Positions 22,549-28,144 of a DNA stretch of 28,144 bases are shown piece by piece. Origin of the DNA: JBAZTO01 sp041661865 (lineage in GTDB: Bacteria; Planctomycetota; Phycisphaerae; SM23-33). The translations under genes were made by a program, and so were the position numbers. Within the stretch, counting starts at the first letter, position 1. Each line of letters begins with the position of its first letter. Where the stretch lies: the NCBI GenBank assembly GCA_041661865.1, contig JBAZTO010000051.1:1-28144 (forward strand), given 5' to 3'. The notes beneath the pieces were generated by a model. That model was given only the letters and a program-made list of their open reading frames with translations. It made no database searches and had not been told where the DNA came from.

Positions 22549-24816
22549 ATGGCACTGGCATTCTTTCGTCGTCGTCAGAAGATGGTGATGATTATCATGG
22601 CCATCTTGATGGTCAGCTTCCTGGTCGGCTTCCAGGGCCTTAGTTCCCTGACCGAGGGCAAGCATGGCAAGCAGTCCCTGGGCGCCACCAAATACGGCAA
22701 CATCACGGTGGATGATCTCGAACTGGCTGATAGCGATCTGCGGCTGCTGAACTACCTCAACCAGAACGATCTGGACTTCCAGGCCATGATCGCAAGCAGT
22801 TCGCGTCCCGAGATGTCTTACGCCCTGCTGCTCAAGGAGGCCCAGAAGTCCGGCGTCGCGGTGGGCACCGAGGACGAGAACGCTTTTCTCAAGCAGCGAG
22901 GCCTGGAAGGGGCGAACCTGCAAGCCTACCTCACGCAGCTGCGCACGATCTTCGGCGAAGGCCTGAACGAATCGACCCTTCGCGCTGCGGCGCGACGCTG
23001 GTCGACGATCGGCAAGTTCTACATGCAGTCGGCCGTCATGACCCCCGCGTCCGAACAGACGATCATTCACCTTTTCCGCGACCTCAATGAAAAGATCGAT
23101 CTGCGGACAGTCACGCTGAAGGCCGAGGATTTCCTCAAAGAAGTGGCCGAGCCCAACGATCAGGCCATCACCGCGCAGTTCAATGCCTATCGCGAGGCGC
23201 TCAAGGGTGACCCCAACAAGGACAACCCCTTCGGCTTTGGCTACAAGCAGCCTGACCGTGCCAGGATCCTCTACCTGCTGGTCCGCCAGGACGTGATCGA
23301 GCGGGTCTCGCGCCCCTCGGAAGAATCGGTGCGAGCCTTCTACCGCCAGAATGCTTCCAAGATGGTCCGGAAGGTTCCCGTCGCCTCCAGCCAGCCGGCC
23401 GAGGCGGGCAAGGGCGCCAAGACCACCCAGCCGGCCTCCGCGCCGACGGAGTTCAAGACCGAGCAGATGACCTTTGCCCAGGCCAAGCCGCTCATCATCG
23501 AGCAGATGTCCGCCGCCGTGGCCCGCCAGAAGGTCGAAGAGGTCCTGGGACGAGCCGAGACGCTCATCCGGGATTACGCCACCAGCACCGAGGCCACCAA
23601 GCTCAACGCCTACCAGTGGACCCGCGCCCGCATGATGCTGCCGGCCGATGCCGCCCTGGGCCAGAAGATCCAGGACCTGAACATCGAGGGCCAGACGCTT
23701 GAAAAGGCCATGGCCGTCCTGGCCGAAAAGGCCAACCTCAACGCGATCGCCTTCCCCTGGACCAGCCAGGGAGACAACGTGCTGGACCCCAACGTCAAGG
23801 TCACCCTCAAGGCCGAGAGCCTGACCCTCCAGGAAGCCTTGGACAAGGTCGCGACCCAGATCAAGTGGCCCAAGCTGCATTGGGCGATGTTCACCGGTTT
23901 TGAAGGCGTATTGTTCTCGGTGGCCCAGGACGGCGGGGTGGATTTCGGCCCCGTGAGCGTCAAGGAAACGCCCTTGATGGACTATGAGGCCATGAGCCTG
24001 GACCCCGTGCTGAGCACAGCCGCCAGCATGGCCGAAGAGCCTTTGCCCCAGGTTGTATTCACCTCGCCCGCTTTCGCCCAGGGCCGCAAGGGCGGCTCGT
24101 CGGTGAAGGTCGGCGAAGACGGCCCTCGCATGACGGTTAAGGCCTCCGGCGGCGGCCGGCTGCTGTGGCGGCTGATGCAGGCGGAACTCTCCTCCGCGCC
24201 CAGGAACATCAGCGACATCGAAGGACTGCGAGACCTCGTCATCAAGGATCTCAAGCTCCAGGCCGCCTTTGACCTGGCCCTCAAGCGGGCACAGGAGCTT
24301 GCCGCCCAGGCCTCCAAGAGCAGCCTGGCCGCCGCGGCCAAGGCCGGCAAGTTCACCACCAGCGAGACGGGCCTGATCCCGCGGATAACGCTCAGCTCAC
24401 GACTGGAGCAACTGTTCATGTACGCCCAGATGACCGGCCGTATGCCGACAAGAAACATGGCCGTCGAGCAACCGTACGAATCCACATACTCGCAGGTGCC
24501 GGGCCTTGAATTGGGCAACCATGCCAGGGATTTCATGGATGCCGCCTTCGCACTCGCCCCGGCCAACCCCGAACCACCCTATAGTGATACACCGCCGGCG
24601 GTGGGCGTAGCGCCGTTGCCTTCGATCAAGGAAGTGGTGGTGATGCAGCGGATCGGTTATCAGCCGGCCGTCCAGAAGGCCCTGGGCGAGGCCGCGCCGA
24701 AATTGTCGTCGCAACTGGAAGAGAATCAGCGATGGCTCAACCGTATGCAATGGTTCAATTACGGCAACCTCGTCAAGCGGCTCGATTATAAGGATCCACG
24801 CGGCCAGGAGAAGTAG
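22549..24816 (+). CDS. PpiD/SurA-N-like membrane-anchored protein with embedded STN-like segment
   Basis: A 755-residue protein. A basic start (FFRRRQK) is followed by one membrane segment (about residues 12-29, MVMIIMAILMVSFLVGFQ), the layout of the periplasmic chaperone PpiD. Residues 45-220 are helical like SurA-N domains, and KQPDRARILYLLVRQDVIERV near residue 235 is PpiD-like. The parvulin isomerase signature (GGDLG and the flanking strands) is not found. Instead, residues about 376-464 (LNIEGQTLEKAMAVLAEKAN, then VTLKAESLTLQEALDKVATQ) resemble the STN/secretin short domain. Thr-Gln-Pro-Ala linkers occur in the middle. It probably faces the periplasm and helps fold or hold envelope proteins, but this is inference from the N-terminus only. 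It has its own promoter and is followed by tRNA-Phe. Confidence 0.75.
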   Translation: MALAFFRRRQKMVMIIMAILMVSFLVGFQGLSSLTEGKHGKQSLGATKYGNITVDDLELADSDLRLLNYLNQNDLDFQAMIASSSRPEMSYALLLKEAQKSGVAVGTEDENAFLKQRGLEGANLQAYLTQLRTIFGEGLNESTLRAAARRWSTIGKFYMQSAVMTPASEQTIIHLFRDLNEKIDLRTVTLKAEDFLKEVAEPNDQAITAQFNAYREALKGDPNKDNPFGFGYKQPDRARILYLLVRQDVIERVSRPSEESVRAFYRQNASKMVRKVPVASSQPAEAGKGAKTTQPASAPTEFKTEQMTFAQAKPLIIEQMSAAVARQKVEEVLGRAETLIRDYATSTEATKLNAYQWTRARMMLPADAALGQKIQDLNIEGQTLEKAMAVLAEKANLNAIAFPWTSQGDNVLDPNVKVTLKAESLTLQEALDKVATQIKWPKLHWAMFTGFEGVLFSVAQDGGVDFGPVSVKETPLMDYEAMSLDPVLSTAASMAEEPLPQVVFTSPAFAQGRKGGSSVKVGEDGPRMTVKASGGGRLLWRLMQAELSSAPRNISDIEGLRDLVIKDLKLQAAFDLALKRAQELAAQASKSSLAAAAKAGKFTTSETGLIPRITLSSRLEQLFMYAQMTGRMPTRNMAVEQPYESTYSQVPGLELGNHARDFMDAAFALAPANPEPPYSDTPPAVGVAPLPSIKEVVVMQRIGYQPAVQKALGEAAPKLSSQLEENQRWLNRMQWFNYGNLVKRLDYKDPRGQEK

Positions 24817-24817
24817 C

Positions 24818-24845
24818 TTGACAGCGTCGGCCGGATGGATAGAGT
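24818..24845 (+). promoter_or_regulatory. candidate promoter of tRNA-Phe
   Basis: TTGACA (24818-24823) starts one base after the preceding stop codon; TAGAGT (24840-24845) follows 16 bp later, 60 nt before the tRNA. Confidence 0.5.
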
Positions 24846-24905
24846 AGACGGTTTGCGGCGAGCCCGGCGATGGCTGGGTTGGGCTGCGGGATGCAGGCAG
24901 CACGC

Positions 24906-24978
24906 GGGTAGGTAGCTCAGTTGGTAGAGCACGTGACTGAAAATCACGGTGTCGGCGGTTCAACTCCGCCCCTGCCCA
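24906..24978 (+). tRNA. tRNA-Phe (anticodon GAA)
   Basis: Acceptor arms GGGTAGG and CCTGCCC pair with one G-U. The D arm is GCTC/GAGC, the anticodon stem CGTGA/TCACG with loop CTGAAAA giving anticodon GAA, and the T arm GGCGG/CCGCC. Length is 73 nt, discriminator A, and CCA is not encoded. All canonical positions are filled. Confidence 0.96.
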
Positions 24979-25072
24979 TTTCCCGAGTAATCCGACCCGC
25001 AACCGGCGCCGCCCGGCGGCGGGAAAAACGAGGGGCCCTCTTGAGGTTCTGCGTTCCGGCGGACCAATCGGT

Positions 25073-26536
25073 ATGACGAAACGGAACATGATCTGGGTGG
25101 CGAGCCTCTTGGTCGTCGCCGTCGCAATGTTCTGGGTGGCCCAGCGCCCCCGCCCGCTACCCATCACGCCGGAACCATCGGCCCCCCTTGAAGGTTTGCA
25201 GGGCGTCTACCACGTCCTCAAAGACAGCAGCTACCGCCCCCTCGACGACGCGACGCTCCTCCGCGGCGCCATCAGCGGCATGGTCTCGGCCATCGACGAG
25301 TTCTCCAGCTATGTCCCCGACGGCAAGGTTGACTCGTTCCAGCGCCGGATGGATGGCACGGAAGTCTCCACGGGCATCAGTCTCATCAGCCGGCACGGAC
25401 AGTTGCGGGTGCTCAAGGCCTCTTACGGTTCGCCTGCCCAGCAGGCCGGCATTGTCGGCGGCGAAACCCTCCTGGCCATTGACGGTCGTCCCACCGACAA
25501 CATGACCGTCGCCGAGGCCCGGATCGCCATCAACAGCGGCCCGCCGGGAACGTCGGTGAAACTGTCCCTGTCGCGCCCCGCGGCGGAAACCGCCCCGGCG
25601 GCCTCCCGGAGCCAGACCCTTGAAATCGCCCGAAAGGAATTGACCGTCGAGTCGGTCCGCGGACTGTATCGCGACGAGGCAGGCCGCTGGGTCTACGACC
25701 TGGGCGGCAAGATGCCGGCGGCCTACGTCCGCTTGTGTGAGTTCGTCCCCACCACGTCCGAGCAGCTTCAGATGGCCCTTCGCCAGGTCGAGGCGATGCG
25801 CGGGTTGGTTCTGGACCTGCGCGGCAACCCCGGCGGGCGCCTGCCCTCGGCGATCGAAGTGGCCGACCTGTTCCAGCGCGAGGGCCCCATCGTGACCATC
25901 GCCGGCCGCGACGGAAGCACAAGGCTTTGCCAAGCCCGCGCCGAGGGCAACTTCCCCGACGACATCCGCATCGTGGTCCTGATCGACGCGGAGACCGCCT
26001 CGGCCGCCGAGATCGTGGCCGGCTCGCTCCAGGCGGCGCGCCGCGCCGTCGTCGTCGGCACGCGAAGCCGCGGCAAAGGGTGCATCCAGACCATGATCCC
26101 GCTGCCCGGCCACCTGGGCCAGGTGAACCTCACCACCGGCGAGTTTTTCATCGGCAAGGGCCGGCCGCTGGGCCGCCAGCCCGGCAGCGACCGCTGGGGC
26201 GTGGACCCCGACGTCGAAGTGACCGTCTCAGCCCCCCAGGCAGAGCGGATGATGCACCTGTGGGCCCTGGCGGAAATGCCCGCGCAGGACTTGCCCCAGC
26301 CGGCCACCGCGCCCGCCACCAGGCCGGGTGCGACCCGCGCGGCGTCGATGCTGCCCGGCGAGTCGTCCATGGCGCAGCGGTCGATCCACGGCGACCGGCA
26401 ATTGGCCCGGGCCGTCGAACTCCTGGCCGACCCGGAGCAGATGGACGAGATTCTCAAGCAGGCCCAGGAAACCACCCAACCGGCCAGCCAACCGGTCGGC
26501 GCCGAGGCGACCCCAGCGAGCAGGCCAGGAACATGA
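25073..26536 (+). CDS. C-terminal processing protease, S41 family, with PDZ domain
   Basis: A 487-residue protein. An N-terminal membrane anchor (about residues 7-23, IWVASLLVVAVAMFWVA) is followed by the Tsp/Ctp N-terminal region (ISGMVSAIDEFSSYVPDG) and a PDZ domain at about 98-168 (GSPAQQAGIVGGETLLAIDG). The S41 core has LVLDLRGNPGGRL. The predicted catalytic Ser310 lies in ETASAAEIVAGSLQ and Lys335 in SRGKGCIQTM, 25 residues apart as in E. coli Tsp, so it should be active. Ala replaces the third Ser of the usual SASASEI. The tail is Pro/Thr/Gln-rich (PATAPATRPGATRAAS). It cleaves periplasmic or membrane proteins near their C-termini. The ribosome site is weak; an alternative ATG lies at 25088. 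Its stop overlaps the tsaD start. Confidence 0.93.
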   Translation: MTKRNMIWVASLLVVAVAMFWVAQRPRPLPITPEPSAPLEGLQGVYHVLKDSSYRPLDDATLLRGAISGMVSAIDEFSSYVPDGKVDSFQRRMDGTEVSTGISLISRHGQLRVLKASYGSPAQQAGIVGGETLLAIDGRPTDNMTVAEARIAINSGPPGTSVKLSLSRPAAETAPAASRSQTLEIARKELTVESVRGLYRDEAGRWVYDLGGKMPAAYVRLCEFVPTTSEQLQMALRQVEAMRGLVLDLRGNPGGRLPSAIEVADLFQREGPIVTIAGRDGSTRLCQARAEGNFPDDIRIVVLIDAETASAAEIVAGSLQAARRAVVVGTRSRGKGCIQTMIPLPGHLGQVNLTTGEFFIGKGRPLGRQPGSDRWGVDPDVEVTVSAPQAERMMHLWALAEMPAQDLPQPATAPATRPGATRAASMLPGESSMAQRSIHGDRQLARAVELLADPEQMDEILKQAQETTQPASQPVGAEATPASRPGT

Positions 26537-27630
26537 CAATCGCTTCGACAGAGCAGGCCCGCCCCACCGGCGCGATCAACATCCTGGGCATCGAGTCCAG
26601 TTGCGACGAGACGGCCGCCGCGGTCGTGCAGGATGGCCGGCGGGTGCTGTCCAGCACCGTGGCCACACAGATCGATCTGCACGCGCGGTTTGGCGGCGTG
26701 GTGCCCGAGGTCGCCTCGCGAGCCCATATCGAGGCCATCAACACGGTCATCGAAACGGCCCTGGCCGAGGCGAAACTGTCACCCGGCGACATTTCGGCGG
26801 TGGCCGTCACGCACGAGCCCGGCCTGATCGGCTCGCTGCTGGTGGGCCTGATGGCCGCCAAGACGCTGGCGTGGCTATGGGACGTTCCGTTGATCGGGGT
26901 CAATCACGTTTACGCCCATGCCTACGCGCCGGCCCTGGACGCCGAGCCGATCGAATACCCCGCCGTCGCGCTGATCTGCAGCGGCGGGCACACCGCGCTT
27001 TATCGCTGCGCCGGCCCGGCCGAGCTGGAACTCATCGGCAGCACCCTCGACGACGCCGCCGGCGAGGCCTTCGACAAGGTGGCCAACATCCTCAACCTCG
27101 GCTACCCCGGCGGGCCCGTCATCGACCGCATCGCCCGCGGCGGCAATCCCCAGGCTGTGCATTTCCCGCGATCACTGCTCAAAGGCGAGTCGCTGGACTT
27201 CTCCTTCAGCGGGATCAAGACCGCCGTGCTTTATCATGTCCAGGGCGTGCCCGGCAGCAAGCGCCGCAGCGCCGGACACCAGGGCGCCGGCGAGGGCAAA
27301 GGCGCCGCCAACCTCGCACCCCAGGAGGTGGCCGACATTGCCGCCAGTTTCCAGGCCGCCGTCGTGGACGTGCTGCGGATCAAGCTCCGCCGCGCCGCCA
27401 AAATGATCGGGGCCAGGACCCTGATCCTCGGCGGAGGCGTGGCCGCCAACTCCGCCCTCCGCGCCGCGATGACCGAACTGGCCCACCGCAGCCACGCCGC
27501 GCTCCGCCTGCCCGAAATGCGATTCTGCGTCGACAACGCCGCCCAGACCGCCGGCCTGGCTTACCACCTGTTCCAGAGCGGCTGCGTGGCGAATCTCGAC
27601 CTCGACGCCACCGCCACCGTCCGCCGATAG
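26533..27630 (+). CDS. tsaD: TsaD, tRNA N6-adenosine threonylcarbamoyltransferase
   Basis: A 365-residue ASKHA-fold enzyme that transfers threonylcarbamoyl to A37 of tRNAs decoding ANN codons, working with TsaB and TsaE. It shows ILGIESSCDETAAAVVQDG, the metal-binding His125-x3-His129 in GVNHVYAHAYA, ALICSGGHTALY, STLDDAAGEAFDKVANILNL, LDFSFSGIKTAVLY, and TLILGGGVAANSALR. The start at ATG 26533 (ATGA overlap with the protease stop) has AGGA in front. A 20-residue Gly/Ala-rich insert (SKRRSAGHQGAGEGKGAA) sits after residue 235 and is longer than usual. Length is otherwise normal. The gene is broadly essential, so this region should be stable. Confidence 0.96.
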   Translation: MTIASTEQARPTGAINILGIESSCDETAAAVVQDGRRVLSSTVATQIDLHARFGGVVPEVASRAHIEAINTVIETALAEAKLSPGDISAVAVTHEPGLIGSLLVGLMAAKTLAWLWDVPLIGVNHVYAHAYAPALDAEPIEYPAVALICSGGHTALYRCAGPAELELIGSTLDDAAGEAFDKVANILNLGYPGGPVIDRIARGGNPQAVHFPRSLLKGESLDFSFSGIKTAVLYHVQGVPGSKRRSAGHQGAGEGKGAANLAPQEVADIAASFQAAVVDVLRIKLRRAAKMIGARTLILGGGVAANSALRAAMTELAHRSHAALRLPEMRFCVDNAAQTAGLAYHLFQSGCVANLDLDATATVRR

Positions 27631-27657
27631 AACCTTGGCAGCACCCGTGCCGAACCA

Positions 27658-27990
27658 GACACAGGCGAGACGCCTGTGCTACCAAGGCGTAGGGCGTGCA
27701 ACTTGTTGCACGCGGAATCGTTCCGTCGCAGACGCGCGGCGGGGTTCCTACTCCGCCGCGATAACCGCGGGGCGAAAGATAAAGAACAGGAGGTGGGGTA
27801 GGAACCCCACCTCCCGAGATGCGAAGACACAGGCGAGACGCCTGTGCTACCAAGGCGTAGGGCGTGCAACTTGTTGCACGCGGAATCGTTCCGTCGCAGA
27901 CGCGCGGCGGAGTTCCTACTCTGCCGCGATAACCGCGGGGCGAAAGATGAAGCACAGGAGGTGGGGTAGGAACCCCACCTCCCGAGATGC
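27658..27990. repeat. tandem direct repeat of about 168 bp, each unit with four palindromes
   Basis: Unit 1 begins at 27658 and unit 2 at 27826, both starting GACACAGGCGAGACG and ending CCCGAGATGC (27813-27822 and 27981-27990). About four substitutions separate them. Each unit carries CACAGGCG/CGCCTGTG, GCGTGCAAC/GTTGCACGC, a CGCGGCGG-type hairpin and GGAGGTGGGGT/ACCCCACCTCC, the last with perfect 11-bp arms. Frames across it are open only because of the repeats. This covers most of the 514-nt region after tsaD. Confidence 0.93.
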
Positions 27991-28073
27991 ACTTGCGACC
28001 TTCCCTTTTCCCTGGTCCTGTCAAGTCCTGGCTTCCGGTTGTCACTAACGTTTGATATTCCGATGATTGTTTC

Positions 28074-28126
28074 GGGGCGTGGGCTTCGCAGGGAGCCCGG
28101 AGGGCGACCGAAGAAGCCCACGCCCC
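28074..28126. repeat. long hairpin at the right end
   Basis: GGGGCGTGGGCTTC (28074-28087) and GAAGCCCACGCCCC (28113-28126) form a perfect 14-bp stem with a 25-nt loop. There is no T-run on either side. It resembles the 22188-22217 palindrome in style (GCGAAGCC/GGCGAGCCC motifs). Confidence 0.8.
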
Positions 28127-28144
28127 AACGCGCCGTTCAGGCTA

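Noticed and set aside
27635..28048. Open frames on both strands after tsaD
   Set aside because: They arise from the tandem palindromic repeat (STGVSPVS/AQASRLC-type peptides) and are not genes.

Overview
This window looks like chromosomal DNA from a GC-rich Planctomycetota bacterium, most likely Phycisphaerae-like. That placement is inferred from Thr/Gln/Pro/Ala-rich linkers (PATQPA, TTQPAS) in several proteins, dense families of intergenic palindromes, and the remains of a planctomycete-style integrase. It was not tested by a search. Most of the window is housekeeping metabolism with clear start sites, several 4-nt start/stop overlaps and a few good sigma70-type promoters.

Layout. 1-1363 is the only obviously mobile or accessory part: a fragment of an SLBB-like protein, a seven-repeat type I-C-like CRISPR array with no cas genes in view, an N-terminal integrase remnant and tRNA-Gly(CCC). 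1876-3542 holds larC and an overlapping gene for a membrane-anchored coiled-coil protein. 3600-7021 is an ilv operon on the minus strand: promoter, a putative nearly leaderless leader peptide, a hairpin, ilvB, a methyltransferase gene, ilvN. 7141-11648 holds a tiny ORF overlapping a thioesterase gene, an aminotransferase, asd and cysE. 11695-12444 is a protein I do not recognise. 12496-18515 is a glycogen/alpha-glucan cluster (GH133 debranching enzyme, GH57 amylase family, GT4 glycogen-synthase-like enzyme), interrupted by a lower-GC, oppositely oriented gene of unknown function. A terminator-like hairpin sits in the presumed leader of the glycosyltransferase. 19088-22005 carries a histidine phosphatase, a perfect ParB-binding parS palindrome, a second methyltransferase and a LysR regulator with a strong promoter. 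22549-27630 carries a PpiD/SurA-N-like membrane protein with an embedded STN-like segment, tRNA-Phe, a C-terminal-processing (S41) protease and tsaD. The right end (27631-28144) is a tandem palindromic repeat region.

How the genes fit together. ilvBN, the aminotransferase, asd and cysE serve amino-acid synthesis (branched-chain, aspartate family, cysteine). The GT4, GH57 and GH133 enzymes would build and trim glycogen. The PpiD-like protein and the S41 protease are envelope quality-control candidates. parS points to a region involved in chromosome segregation, possibly in the origin-proximal half. I see no complete new defence system. The items most worth a second look are the ilv leader, the glycosyltransferase leader hairpin, the orphan CRISPR/integrase boundary, parS, the methyltransferase inside ilvB-ilvN, and the structured repeat families.
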